Notes: generated by a model not told the origin, from the letters alone. Positions 1 through 12,173 are shown, numbered from the stretch's first letter. The stretch is 64,000 nucleotides of DNA from Megalobrama amblycephala (GCF_018812025.1 NC_063049.1:18405758-18469757); one strand, 5' to 3'. Made by a program: numbers and translations.

Positions 1-104
1 GTCTTGCGAACCAGACTTCTGACTTAAATTAAAAACTGGCATAAATTCTGGACCAAACTGTAGCTGATTCTGGCCAAGAAGCACATGGAGTGTTAATCCA
101 ATCA

Positions 105-921
105 TAAATGAAAATTGTTTTGTAAATTTTATTTTCGAGAATAGACATGATCAGACTGTTTACTAGGGATGTGCAACGATTAATCGCGATTAATCATTTG
201 CAAAATAAAAGTCTCTGTTTACGTAATATATGTGTGTGTTCTGTGTATAATAATTATGCATATATAAATACAGACACATACATGTATATATTTAAGGAAA
301 ATGTTAGATTTATATATAAATTATTTATATTTATATGTAATATAAAATATATATAAAATATATATATTTATTTACACATGCATATATTTCTTAAATGTAT
401 ACATGTATGTGTGTGTATTTATATATACATAATTATTATACACAGAACATACACATATATTACGTAAACACAGACTTTTATTTTGCAAACGATTAATCGT
501 GATTATCGTTGCACATCCCTACTGTTTACACAAGATGCCGAATTGGTCATTCCAGACTTACTCATTTGTTTTTATTGAAAGGAGAAGTACCACCAGTATG
601 TAATTTTTGCCAAACTCCTCTGTCTATAAAACATATTTTGTTGGAATGTACTGCTTTGAATGTCACTAGGCAACATTTTTACACAGAAAGTTCTTTAATG
701 GATGTTTTCACCGGGAACAATCTTAAGTTTTTTTTTATCAAATATTGAAATAAAAAATCTTATAATGTTTGTTATATTTATGTGAGTTGATTATTAACTG
801 TTTTAAACTATTACTGTGCTAATTATGTTTATTTATTTATTTATAATGCTGTTCTTGCCATGAAAATAGCCATAGATGCTGATATGGCAATAAAAACAAA
901 CAAACAAACAAACAAACAAAT
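105..921 (+). mobile_element. 3' end of a non-LTR retrotransposon (LINE), split by a MITE
   Basis: With the inserted MITE (164-521) set aside, a frame runs through residues reading TRCRIGHSRLTHLFLL, then CNFCQTPLSIKHILLEC. This is the C-terminal Cys/His-rich segment usual at the end of the reverse transcriptase/RNase H polyprotein of I/Nimb or Jockey-type LINEs. The coding part stops at about 748. A 3' UTR follows and ends in a tandem AAAC tail at 893-920, typical of a LINE 3' end. The 5' part is missing (5' truncation). The element is therefore a dead fragment. The exact family is uncertain. Confidence 0.7.
164..521. mobile_element. Palindromic hAT-type MITE with 8-bp target duplication
   Basis: The ends are inverted repeats starting TAGGGATGTGCAACGATT and ending in its near complement. 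The two halves pair almost throughout, so this is a foldback of 358 bp with an AT-rich loop. An exact 8-bp target duplication, CTGTTTAC, lies at 156-163 and 522-529, as expected of hAT transposition. It interrupts the LINE reading frame. It has no coding capacity. Confidence 0.9.
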
Positions 922-1046
922 TGTCAGGAATGTTCTGTATTAGATTGACCACAGTGCTTTGTTAAATTTTTGATTTGCTAAACTTTGCTAAATTCTAAAT
1001 TTTGCTAAATTTCACAGTATTTGCCAAATTTATGTGACATTTAGTG

Positions 1047-1095
<49 letters not shown>

Positions 1096-1096
1096 A
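1047..1096. repeat. (GATT)n microsatellite
   Basis: About 12 uninterrupted GATT units. Poly-A (about 1158-1178) and poly-T (about 1194-1216) tracts follow, and these could form a short hairpin. Confidence 0.95.
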
Positions 1097-1261
1097 CGAC
1101 AATAATAGATTTCATGGAAAAGCTTTGTCTATACAGTAGGATTACACATTTTGGGTAAAAAAAAAAAAAAAAAAAAAATGCGTTATTCATTCATTTTTTT
1201 TTTTTTTTTTTTTTTTCTGAAAAAGATGTGCAATTACAATTTTAAAATGCTCTAAATAAAA

Positions 1262-1492
1262 TTCCAGGTTTGTATGGCTGCACAATTTGTCCAAAATTTG
1301 TGATTATCAATATATATCAATATATCAGAGATGGAGATTGTGTGGAGCAGCAAACCGAGCCCTTGCAAACACTGGCTGAAAATGAGCTTCTTACATGTAA
1401 GAATAGTGCTGTGCTCAACTCTAAAACATTCAGAACATATATACTTATTTAATTAAATTCTTTTTTTATTTTGATTAATCATTCAGCCCTAG
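1262..1492. mobile_element. Decayed hAT-like MITE remnant
   Basis: The left part reads GGCTGCACAATTTGT and the right part ends TTAATCATTCAGCCCTAG, loosely inverted copies of each other in the style of hAT ends. No clean target duplication is visible. Boundaries are approximate. Confidence 0.35.
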
Positions 1493-1499
1493 TATAGAG

Positions 1500-2690
1500 T
1501 TTGCTCTCTCAGGACGTTTTTCTATGCGGTCGATGTACCATAAATTAGGATTCGACTGATATATGTGGACCTTTGCCCTGACTCCAGCTTCTTACGTGTT
1601 TTAAGCATCCATAAAATGTAACGGTTTGCATCTGCGTGAAAGAACTTGCATGTTCCATTGAAGTCACACACATTTTTTGTATCAGGCCCAGACCTTTTAA
1701 TTATATTTAGGACCCTTGTAATTTGGAGTCACGTTGAGCGTAAAGTGTCCTGCCTTTGTACACATGCAGTGTGTAGTGGACCGTAGTAGCCAACACCTCC
1801 TGTTTCCTTGTCCCGAGGATGTTGTTCAGTTCATAGTTTATGCGTGCATGAAGACAACCTAACGCAAACACTCCCAATTCATCTAAGATCCTGACCCAAA
1901 GTACAAAGGAGATCTGCCAGGGCCCAACATAAGAAAAAGAGCTATAATAAACAGCCAACTGCAAAATCCATGAACTTTCTTATCTTCGGGGTCGATGCTT
2001 TTGCTTCAGTTCTGAAAATACTCTGAATAGGTAACTATAGGTTCACAGCATGCTCGTCTCTTGAAAGAAATGAATCCGTGTTAAACAGAGGCCAGCTCTC
2101 TCACCTATTGTGTGCAGCAGCAGGCTTCCTTTTGAAACGAAAGATGGAGTGGATCTAGAGGGCTAAATTGATGCCAATTACAGGGACGGGCCACAGAATA
2201 GCCTTTACTCTTCTGTTTGTGTGATACATCCATTAAGGAGGAAGGGGCAGAATGCTCAATCCTAATGACTGGCTTGTCTGTGTTGGCCTTATAAAGTGCT
2301 TTTTTGCTTCACATTGGCTAATGCATCAGCATTTTAAAAGGCACATGCTAATGTAGACTTCAGTGCCTAATGCAGGATGCTGTCTTCACAAGTGCCAAGC
2401 AATTACATATGCGCATAGTGGGGATGAGCTAAACAACATATTTTCAAAATAGACTAGTCAGTGGGTTGACGGAATAACTAGTCGGAAAACCCAAAATCAG
2501 ATGCAACGGCGTGACGTGATAAAACACATCTTTTCCATGTTAATCAGTTTTGTCCTAATCATTCAGATTGTTTAATTGTTAATGCAAAGAGAGCCTGCCC
2601 ACACATCATCTGATTGGCTGTAAATCTGTGATTGATCTTGTCCTGTCTTGATGGTGTGGACAGACAAATTGCTTGTCACTGAAATTTTAT
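1500..2690. other. Intronic DNA, no gene seen
   Basis: Mixed-composition sequence without a coding signature. The part at 2180-2420 has balanced base composition and several TAAT/ATTA cores. It could hold conserved non-coding sequence, but nothing specific can be claimed. Confidence 0.4.
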
Positions 2691-2709
2691 ACCTTTTTTT
2701 TTTTTTTGT

Positions 2710-3042
2710 TTGTTGGAATCGGCCCATATATGGTTATTGATTGGCTTGCTCATTTTCACCTGTTCAGCAATTCATGTGCAGCATTTACAAGTATTGATTT
2801 TTATTTTCACAAAATAGTATAGAAATTTAATGTTTTAATTTTAGTATCAATTTTAATATTAATATCAGCGATATATTTTAACAAAGTAAATATTGGCTTA
2901 TCATATCTGCCAAAATTTAACATTTGTGAAGCTTTTGTGTTTAAAAGCCGATAGAATGAGAAAGTCACAATGCAAAAAAATTTTGTTGAACGACTAGTTG
3001 TACAAGGTTATATATTGATAAATTCCCCTCTGTGCGTCTGTC

Positions 3043-3073
<31 letters not shown>

Positions 3074-3230
3074 TAATGGTGGTGCATTGGTCCATGTTCT
3101 CAATATCCACGTTTCCACTGTTGGGCCAGAAGCGAGTGCGCTAGTGCGTGCCAGGGCCAGACGCATTTCAACTGTCATTTCCGGGTCTTGATTGGGCCTC
3201 GTCGGGGCTTCCTCTGGGCCATCTGACAGA
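2710..3230. repeat. Old repeat fragments and poly-T tracts
   Basis: 2714-2960 is AT-rich and resembles a decayed hAT-like interior, with phrases shared with 25370-25500 such as GCATTTACAA. A poly-T run lies at about 3043-3068. At 3109-3150 the phrase TTTCCACTGTTGGGCCAG is the reverse complement of a phrase near 6690, so both are probably pieces of one MITE family. Confidence 0.35.
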
Positions 3231-3673
3231 GTTTTTTGCTGGACGATTGTGACCTAAAATCAAAACCTCAATTAATTGAACATTTTACCTCGATTACAAT
3301 TAATGAACGATTATTTTTTTTTTTTTTTTTTGCCCTCATAGTTCACTTACAAGGTTTGTACTGTAAATATGCTTGACTATTAAAGCTGGGATATTTTTTC
3401 CTATTGAAAGAGTGATCTGACATAACAGCTCACTTTCAGCAGCTATTTTATCTATGGTTTGTAACATTTCTTACAGATTTCTGCTCATTGTAAATCAGAT
3501 ACAGATAAATTAGCACAGTACCAGTACGTAATGAGAGCGTAATGAGAATTTGTGCAGCTGTTTGTATGAGTGATCGTGCCACAATGCAGCTGCGCAAGCA
3601 CGGTAGCTTGATGTAATGATACACATCCGATCGTCTAAATTGCTTGAATGTCCAAACTGGCAAACCTTCAAAC

Positions 3674-5570
3674 CAAGGTTATTATAGTTTTGCATTTTTC
3701 ATTAGTTTTTATTTTTATTTCGTTTTGACTTTTTGTTTTCAAATTCAGTTTAGTTTTAATTAGTTTTTAAAGTGGGTTTGCTAGTTTAGTTTAGATTTTT
3801 TGAAAATGCTTAGTTTTAGTTTAGTTTTTATTAGTTTTAGTGTTAGTTTTAGTCTTTTTTTGTAATTTGGGTTATTTGTCAGGGGCAAGATTCAAAAAGG
3901 TCAGAAAAAGTATTGTGTAATAATAACTCAACAAAAACATCATGCAATTTTAGAAAATATTCATTCAAAAATAAAACCAGTACATAAAATGTACATATGG
4001 GCACAAATATGTAAACAGTCTCAACACTCCTCAGCAAGTGCAAAATGTGTAAGAGACGTGTGCCAGTAAAAAACCTAAAGAGCCAACAGACTAAAGAAGA
4101 CATACATGAACCGCATGTATTCAACCCATTTTTAAGCCACAACAAGACATTTCTGTCAGATTGTCAGGGAGCTCAATCTGACAAAAGAACATGACAAATA
4201 ACAAAAAAAAAAAAAAAAAAAAAAACCCTTTAAATACAGCTTTTCAATTTTTTTTAGTGTGTGTGTGACACCTTCAGAAAATTGCCAAAAAATCTACCAA
4301 AAATCGACACATCTTCTATACAGAATTCACACCCTATACAAATACCACAGCTGTACAATTTTCACACCCTATAACAGTTACTAAATTTACAAAAGCCTAC
4401 TCGTCTGGATTGAAGCAGCAAACATTCAGTGTAAAGGCCAATTCACACCGCACCGACAAACGCCAACAAACTCGTCTGTTGGAGTTTGTTGGATCGGTGT
4501 GATAACCCTGATACCCGGCGTTGGTCTGAGTCGGTTTTCACCGGACTGAACATGTTTAATCGGCGTTAGTTTGGTAGTCTGAGCATCCAACAAACGGCAA
4601 CCAACTCTGACCTAATCTGACCTGACTACGAACCGTTGCCATGACGATGAGGCAAGTCCCCTGCAAAGACAGCTTGTTTGATCGCGCCCGCGCCTCACGC
4701 ACACACAACAAAGCAGCGGAAATGTGACATTGCAGCTTCGTTATAAAAAATAAAATACAGTTAAAAAAAATGAAAACATACAAAAGGTACAATAGTCCAT
4801 AGTGCAATCCTTGCCATTCAGCAAGAGCACGTTAAGAGAGGTAACGTTAACCACCATGAGCAACGCAGGTTTACCTTCAGTGACACTAAAACTCTGTAAA
4901 CTTGAGTTTTTTCTCACAGTAATTTTCATTTTGGGTGAACTATGCAAACACATTTGGATTGAAGCAGCAAACATTCAGTGTAAGAGTAAACAAATTACAT
5001 TATTTAATATTTGAATCACAGCTTATATAGTGTTTTGACATCGACAACCCAAGTGCATTTTACCTCGAACTTGCGACTAGTTAACTTGCTATAGTAGCAA
5101 TCGCTTCTCGCGTCGACATTAACACGCTGACAAAGTTATATTCAGAATTAAAAATATTTTTATACCACTTTTTAATGTGCGTTTGTGTAAAGGTGTTCAC
5201 GAGATACCAACCTTTAGCGAACTTGCTTTCAAAGTCGAACACTCGTTCTCATGGAGACGCGGCGTGCACTGACGGGAGGGGCTGTGTGTGTGTGTGTGCG
5301 CGCGCGCGCGTGTATGTGAGAGACGCAGGGAAAGGAAATGCAGCTGAACGTTATTTGCTCTATGAAAGACATTGATAAAGACGAAAACTAAGGACATTTA
5401 ATCTATAATTTTATTTTATTTTAGTTAGTTTTGCCAAACACACATTGCAGTTTTAGTTAGTTATGGTTTTTTTGTAATGCCTCGTTTTTATTTTATTTCA
5501 GTTAACGACAATGTTTTTTCCCACCTAGTTTTCGTTTTTTCGTTCGTTTTCGTTAACGATTATAACCTTG
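3674..5570. mobile_element. Non-autonomous hAT element (1.9 kb) with exact 8-bp duplication
   Basis: It starts CAAGGTTATTATAG and ends TATAACCTTG. The subterminal regions are rich in TTTAGTTTT and CGTTTTCGTT motifs, as in common cyprinid hAT elements. The target duplication CTTCAAAC is exact at 3666-3673 and 5571-5578. No transposase was recognised inside. The interior holds a 29-bp direct repeat at 4406-4434 and 4955-4983, a TG/CG dinucleotide run near 5282-5312 and a poly-A run at 4204-4225. Confidence 0.88.
4406..4983. repeat. 29-bp direct repeat bounding a 520-bp block
   Basis: The same 29 nt, beginning TGGATTGAAGCAGCAAACAT, occurs at 4406-4434 and 4955-4983. The block between them begins with a GC-richer segment about CACCGACAAACGCC. 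This looks like an internal tandem duplication boundary or an insertion with an unusually long target duplication. Confidence 0.75.
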
Positions 5571-5799
5571 CTTCAAACACATACGACTGACAAAGTTTTG
5601 TGAAGCCCCAAGACTCACCACTTGCACACCGTCTCTGTGCGTTGACTGGATGGGGCGGAGTAATGTGGCTACACACGCGGTAGTATGTTTTTTAGGGGGA
5701 AGTAACAGGATTAAAAAAACTACATGGGAAAATTACGTCGGATAGAGGTTCTGAATTTCGGTTTTGATTACTTTGATTAATCGTCCAGCTCTAGGCAGA

Positions 5800-7250
5800 A
5801 ATATACTTATATGTGATGCTAAAGGCTACTTATGCTACTCATCATCGATAATGAATACACACATTTATGGAAAATACCAGAAACTGCTTGAGGAACATAA
5901 ACAACTCATATATGATAATAATCGTGTATTTATTTGGTTTAATGTTTTATCAGTCTCTTCCTTGTGCCTTTCTTGATACCGGACTACATCCGTATATCTG
6001 TCTCACTCAGACTCTCAGTTTAACTCTTATAACTCATAAATCCTTTTTTCCTCTCATGAGCTCTCTCTGTTGCTCTGGCTGAAAGTATAACAGTATAGAG
6101 AGACTGAGAGATAGCCCAAACCTCCTCGGATTGCAATCATCGTATAATTTAGAGGAAATTTCATAGAAAGAAAAGTGATATTTTATCAATATTTTTCTAA
6201 ATGTGTAAGCCTTTGGACTTAAAAGCCTTAATGGAGTTGTTTTGTGCATTATTGTGGTCAAATGGAAGCAGGTGCAATCGAATGGGTATGTGTTCTCTTT
6301 TTATGTGAAATGGTAAATATCGGTTAGATTCAGCTTGACTGATGTGCACTCCTGACAAATTGATAAATTACTGTTACTGTAACCTTTTTTTTATTGTAAA
6401 ACATTGGTCAAATATTGATTTTGGAATCTTAAGTCTTTAAGTAAATGCCAAACGTTCGCTTCAGTCATGCTTATTTTGCTATCTAGCTTGTTTCCAGTCA
6501 GCTGGTGAAATGGTGAGGTTGTGTGACGTTGTTCTGTGGAGGCGTGTTAAGGGCAGGTTTTAGGGAAGTGCTGCAGGGCTACTGGACTGACAATGGAAAT
6601 GCAACTTCATTTTGGCCTCGGTGCTTGAAGTCCAAGGCTATTGGCCCAGCAGCACGGCACGTTGTTAGCCCTGGCTTGCACTGGCCCAACAGTGGAAATG
6701 CGGCTATTGATGATGAATCCAAAAGCCATATGAAAGACACCTGAAGATTTCTTTCCATCCTCTTGGTTTTTCATTCATCTGGGTCTCCTGCAGCTGAGGC
6801 TTGGAGGAAATTGCCTTTTAGGAAATTGAGTGGAAACAAATTCATTTGGTAGTATGTGAGCCTCTTTAACAGGAGGTCAGCAGCTGAGAGAGCCCAGCAC
6901 AGCAGTGCTGACTGGAGGCCCCTTCGCCTCATTCGCTCAACACTTCACTGGCCAGATTCATTACCAGCACACCCACAGCTGGTTTATTCCTCTTCATTCA
7001 CATAAACAGGGAATCACCAGGCATGTTTATTCATGACATGTTTCATTTAAGAGCCGTGTTCGCGGTCATACACATCAGTCCGAATGCAAGTAGTCAACCA
7101 ATTTACAAGCATTTACCCTGTTTGCTGCTGACCTTTTGATGTGCAACCAATGATTACCAGACAGTCTGCATGATGTATTATTACATAGTTTGTCTATGGC
7201 ATACAATGTGGTACGCATGCAGTGAACTGTGTGTACTCCCTGATTTCTTT
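5800..7250. other. Intronic DNA with one MITE-like segment
   Basis: No gene signature. At 6575-6710 the phrase TGGAAATGC recurs, with inverted pieces (GGCCCAGCAGCACGG, TGGCCCAACAG) related to 3109-3200. This suggests an old foldback MITE. 6860-7040 is less AT-rich and contains forkhead-like TAAACA and TGTTTAT words. Confidence 0.35.
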
Positions 7251-7254
7251 CTAG

Positions 7255-7490
7255 TACACCTTTGTTGTTCCAAACAAATATGACTGACTGACTTCTGCAG
7301 AACACAAAATAAGATATTATGAAAAAATTCTGTTTTTGTCTACCCAATGGAAGTCAGTCTAGTGCTGTTTGTATAGAGAAAAACGGTTGAAACATTCTTC
7401 AAAATATCTCCTTTTGTGTTATGCAGAAGAAAGAAAGTCATCCAGGTTTTGAGATAATGACAATTTTCATTTTTGGATGAACATTTAATT
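7255..7490. mobile_element. Fragment of the AGTTCACCC-type MITE family
   Basis: The segment holds the phrases typical of this family, such as TTCTGCAGAACACAAAAT and GACAATTTTCATTTTTGGAT, with decayed ends. It is related to 11653-12173, 18810-19019 and 36632-38089. Confidence 0.5.
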
Positions 7491-7512
7491 TTAATCTCTA
7501 AGACAGAAGATA

Positions 7513-8785
7513 CACTATTGTTCAAAATTTTGGGTACTGTAAGATTTTTTTGATAAGTCTGAGAAGTCTCTTATGCTCTCCAAAGTTACATGTATTTGAT
7601 AAAAACGACAGTAAAACAGTAATACTTTGAAATATTATTACAATTTAAAAACAATTTAAGTATAATTTATTCCTGTGTTGGCAAAGCTGAACCTTAAATG
7701 TGCCATCGAACGTTTTTTACAAGATGTAATATAAGTTTAAGGTGTCCCCTGAAATGTGACTGTGAAGTTTCAGCTCAAAATACCCCATAGATTTTTTTTT
7801 ATTAATTTTTTTAACTGCCTATTTTGGGGCATAATTAGAAATGCGCCGATTCAGGTTGCGGCCCCTTTAATTACTCGCGCTCTCCGCCCACGGAGCTCGC
7901 GCTTGCCTTAAACAGTGCATAAACAAAGTTTATACAATCCCTCAAAATGGATCTTTACAAAGTGTTCGTCATGCATATTGCATGCATGCGTCGGATTATG
8001 TGAGTATTGTATTTATTTGGACGTTTACATTTGATTCTGAATGAATTTAAGGCTGTGATCCGTGGCTAACGGCTAATGCTACACTGTTGGAGAGATTTAT
8101 AAAGAATGAAGTTGTTTATGAATTATACAGACTGCAAGTGTTTAATAATGAAAATAATGCCGGCTCTTGTCTCCGTGAATACAATAAGAAACGATGGTAA
8201 CTTTAACCACATTTAACAGTACATTAGCAACATGCTAACGAAACATTTAGAAAGACAATTTACAAATATCACTAAAAATATCATGTTATCATGGATCATG
8301 TCAGTTATTATCACTCCATCTGCAATTTTTCGCTGTTGTCCTTGCTTGTTACCTAGTCTGATGATTTAGCTGTGCACATTCAGACGTTAATACTGGCTGC
8401 CCTTGTGTAATTCCTTGAACATGAGCTAGCATATGCAAATATTGGGGGCGTACACCCCGACTGTTACGTAACAGTCGGTGTTATGTTGAGATTCGCCTGT
8501 TCGTCGGAAGGCTTTTAAACAAATGAGATTTATATAAGAAGGAGGAAACAATGGAGTTTGAGACTCACTGTATGTCATTTCCATGTACTGAACTCTTGTT
8601 ATTTAACTATGCTGAGGTAAATTCAATTTTTAATTCTAGGGCACCTTTAGGCATCATTACTCCAGTCTTCAGTGTCCTTTAGAAATCATTCTAATATGTT
8701 AATTTGGTGCTGAAGAAACATTTATTATTATCAATGTTGAAAACAGTTGGGCTGCTTTTTGTGTAAACCATGTGGCATTTTTTAG
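7513..8785 (+). mobile_element. Tc/mariner-like MITE copy A, interrupted by a piggyBac-like MITE
   Basis: It begins CACTATTGTTCAAAATTTTG after a TA. It carries the family's internal words (AAAACAGTAATA, TTTATTCCTGTG, GGCAAAGCTGAA) up to 7693 and resumes at about 8652 with GCATCATTACTCCAGTCTTC, to about 8785. The right terminus is decayed. Relatives are at 14278-14552, 20930-21422, 38929-39418 and about 42525-43741. Confidence 0.75.
7698..8647 (-). mobile_element. PiggyBac-like (TTAA) MITE, copy 1
   Basis: In reverse orientation this matches copies 2 and 3. Its right end reads TTCTAGGGCACCT and its left end GTGCCATCGAACG. TTAA lies at 7694-7697 and a mutated TTAG at 8648-8651. The interior has the shared words AGGCAAGCG (as complement), TAGTCTGATGATT and a TTACGTAACAGTC palindrome. 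There is no transposase. It sits inside Tc/mariner-like MITE copy A, so it is the younger insertion. Confidence 0.85.
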
Positions 8786-9660
8786 AAGATATAAAGTCAA
8801 TGAATTCCAGAGGTTGACCGATTGATCGGTTTTGCTGATAAATTGGCACTGAAAAGTCTATAACGATAGTATTTCCTGGTTCCTCCATCGCTAGAGCGGC
8901 TCAGAAGGGTCCGCTGTCATTAGATAATATGAGAGAGGCCTCTAGAGGTGAAATAAAAACTTTCACTGATGCCTCGTGGAATTTGTTTTGACACGTGAGA
9001 CTGCACGCTGCACAGAGTGGGACAGATGTAAAACATAGATAACGAAGCGGTATGTATACAGTACACTACAGTACATGTTTTCATATCATTATGAAGTCAT
9101 TTATTTGTTTAAATGTTTTGCTGTTCTCCGCTAATGCTGCATTAGTGGAGAACAGCAATATATTTGCTGTCGAGGCTGACATTAGTAAGCGGTTAAAACA
9201 GTGTGACAAAAACACACCCAAGTCCCACCCAAATGTTTGCCGAGATTGTTACCATTTATTTGCATTAGTTTATCCAGCTGGTCTCTTTATCCTTTCGTTA
9301 TGCAGTGAATTTGCAAAGCTACGACGTGAGAAAGCAAACTGCAGCCGAGAGAAATATATTAAAAATGAACAGAAATGCATCCGCTTTAATTTTTTTTATT
9401 GTCATTGTGTAATACATATTTTGATATTCATCAAGCAAATAAAGTGTGGGAGTATAGATACACTATAAACATATGTGTCTAATTTTAATAGTATGGTGTT
9501 TGTGTAGATGTTTAAAGATGGCCATGATGGCCAGATGGCTGTTTGGAGTCCATTTCTATATTAACTCAGGTTAATAAAAGTTTTATAGGAATAGGTAATT
9601 TCAACATATATTATATACAACTTTAACATGTAAATGTGTATAATATATCTCTTAACATTC
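8786..9660. other. Intronic DNA with a 138-codon open frame of doubtful meaning
   Basis: From 8816 the phrase AGAGGTTGACCGATTGATCGG recalls a hAT end common in cyprinids, so at least part is old transposon. An open frame of 138 codons runs at 9052-9468 (+). It has a hydrophobic start and several Cys residues but matches no family I know. A strong hairpin lies inside it (9118-9158). Treated as non-coding. Confidence 0.4.
9118..9158. repeat. 19-bp near-perfect hairpin
   Basis: Arms 9118-9136 (TTGCTGTTCTCCGCTAATG) and 9140-9158 pair with one mismatch (G-T) around a 3-nt loop. Confidence 0.85.
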
Positions 9661-9662
9661 AG

Positions 9663-9935
9663 GGGCAGTCATTGCCAAATGGTTAGATAGTCAGACTGAA
9701 GGTTCGGATACGATTCTCAATACTGGCAGGAAATGACTGAGGTGCTCTTGAGCAAGGCACCTAACCCCCAGTCGCTCCCTGGATGCAACAGCAAAAATGG
9801 CTGCCCACTGCTCGGGGTGTATTTGTCCAGTTTGCAGTGCGTGTTCACTACTCAAGTGTGTGCACTAACTTGGATGGGTTAAATGCAGAGGACAAATTAT
9901 GAGTATGTCATTAATTACTTACCCAATGGAAACCC
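9663..9935 (+). mobile_element. tRNA-derived SINE
   Basis: The 5' part resembles a tRNA gene: an A-box-like AAATGGTTAGATAGTC and a B-box-like GGTTCGGATACGATTC. A conserved SINE body follows (GAGCAAGGCACCTAACCCCC, AAAAATGGCTGCCCACTGCT, GGGTTAAATGCAGAGGAC), as seen in many cyprinid and other teleost SINEs. It is diverged and lacks a clean tail. A fragment of an unrelated MITE with ACCCGTAAGACC follows directly. Confidence 0.75.
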
Positions 9936-9989
9936 GTAAGACCTTTGTTCATCTTCGGAACTCAAATTAAAATATTTTTGATGAAATTC

Positions 9990-11650
9990 AAGGTTTTTTT
10001 ATTCCCCATAGAAAGCAATGTAATTACCATCATTCAAGGTCCAGAAAAGAAGTAAAAACATTGTTAAAATGTCAGCAATTTCTTCTCTACCAGTTGATGC
10101 AGGGGTTGATTTTAAAGAAAAAAGATCTTGATAAATTAGTCAACCATTCTAGTCAACCATCCTGACCCTTTGTTAGCAACCTTGTAAAATATCTCTTCCA
10201 TGACACTTTTTTGCAATGCTTGTCATGTGGAGGTCAAAGCCACTTGCGATGAGAGGTGCGTTCATGCCTCAACATGAGTCTTGTAAAGGGGCCTTTTTAC
10301 TTTCTGATTCGGTTTATCACCTACTATGACATTTACAGTATCTAGTCCTGCTGGGTTGAAAGATAAAGCGCTCAGGTGTTATTATGACTATATTGTAGTA
10401 GAGCGAGTGTAGTTTTATGGTAATTGCACTTCCCTGTCCTTTCCTGGAGGGTGTCTGTGTGTGTCTGTCCTCGCCTCTGTTTGATTTAAGTGGAGCACGT
10501 CCAGTGGATTTTCTGCCCTGTGCTTGTTATCCCTCTCGGCCAGCCGTATCTGGCAGCACAGGTGTTTATTCAAGCACAACGCACCACTTTGTGTGAGCAT
10601 GTTTGCACATTTGTTCTTTTCTCTTGTGTGTGGATAAAATGCAGTTGAAAGATGGCAAACAAGGTTAGCTTTGTGCATCTCCAAATTCTGGATTTTGTGT
10701 ATCATGACAGCGTTTGAAGTGACTTCTTTGTGCGCCTAAGAGGGAATGGTTGACACAGAAACGGGGCTTTCTTGTTAACTCACGTGAGTTACAGTGAGTC
10801 CCAGACACGCCGAGGTGCACGAGAAGTAGGATTATCCATAGCCGGTTTAAGAACATGGTGTCACATTATAATGAAGCAGTGAGATTGTCCCTCTGTGGAG
10901 GAGATGTGGCATGCTTCTCGCTAGATTAGTTCTTTATTCCCCTTATCTTTGCCGTGTGCATAATCCTCACACAGCCATCCCGTGTGAACGTTTGTCCTGG
11001 TTCCCACTCTCAATGGGACGCTGGCGTTCAGAGTCCAGCAATCACAAGCTAGATAGAATAGAACAGTTAGACGGCTCGTTGGGCTGAATTGATTTATATT
11101 GGCAGCAGAGGCGGAGCAGGTGAAACTAGATATTAGATGTGGGTTAATGCCGTGTTAGGACGGGCAGCTGTGGTCAGAACGTAGGCAGAACGCCTCTGAT
11201 GAGGGATTTAGGACCTCATTTTCAGCCTACGTGAGCCGTCGTTTCACTTTGAAGTCTCTCTGAGCCCATTAAACCTCGCTGAAAGGGTTCAAAGATCTAT
11301 GAGACAGACACAAGCAGCGGGGATTCTCACATGTGGTCACGGGCAGAACGAACGAACGAGGAGGGAGGGAGGGTTAGTGAGGAGAAAAAAAAACGAGGGA
11401 ACCTGATTCTGGGAGAAAGAATACAAACCGAGAGAGTGATGTTACTCTGTCTGAAAGGATAAAATATGGTGTTTGACTTCGTTTTAGGTTGCATCAGCTC
11501 CTCAGAACATATGTTTAGCACTTTAAGTGATGACATTTTTATGAGCACTCGTGTGTGAACCTCAATTTGCCACAATCGTCTTACTGACTGAAGCCAAACT
11601 CTTCAAGCACTAACAGAACTGCTCTTTGAAGGAGTATATGGGCATTATGT
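9990..11650. other. Intronic DNA, no gene seen
   Basis: Unique-looking, mixed composition. Open frames here are short and without codon bias or splice context. No repeat was recognised beyond short runs. Confidence 0.4.
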
Positions 11651-11652
11651 AC

Positions 11653-12173
11653 TTAAAGGATAATTCATGTCAAAATGAGAAGTCTGTACTCAACCTCTTG
11701 TCTTTTGAAATCCATATGAGTTTCTTTTTCTTCCTTTGAACATTGAAGGAGTTATTTTATGGGTCACTGACTTATGAGAGTATGCCTGATTAAAGATAAA
11801 GAAAAATCATTTAAATATGTATATTACTGAAACTTTGATGAATTTAATGCATCTAAACTGAACAAAGTAGTAATTTCTTTCTTCCAATGAATATCCCCTC
11901 CCCAACAAAAAATCTCTGTTCCTTACACAGCTATTGTATTTAGACAACTTGTGTACAAGTAGTATGGAGTATGGACTACATTTTTTTTTATGGCACTTTT
12001 TGGAGATTGACAAAACCTAATCCCTTATCCAATTTCATTGTAATGAATAAATACAGTTTGTACATTATGCTAAACTACTTTATTGTTTCAGTCAGGGCAG
12101 AAAGTAAGTTTGGAATGACATGAGGATGAGTAAATGATGACAATTAAATTTTTTTTTGAGCTATCCCTTTAAA
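11653..12173. mobile_element. MITE of the AGTTCACCC family (diverged)
   Basis: It begins CTTAAAGGATAATTCATGTC and ends GAGCTATCCCTTTAA. Inner words such as TTTGGAATGACATGAGGATG match the better copy at 36632-38089. No clean target duplication. Confidence 0.55.

Larger units (their letters stand above)
3231..5797. mobile_element. Probable older hAT element enclosing the 3674-5570 insertion
   Basis: The left side has GCTGGACGATTGTGACC near 3239 and the right side ends GATTAATCGTCCAGCTCTAG at about 5797. These are inverted and match in the GCTGGACGATT core. The flanking 8-mers agree only partly, so the outer element is old or the ends are misplaced. It is inferred mainly because the clean inner hAT lies between the two ends. 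Confidence 0.4.

Noticed and set aside
9052..9468. 138-codon open frame as a novel gene
   Set aside because: No family resemblance, no splice or promoter context, AT-rich codons, and the left flank looks like an old hAT end.
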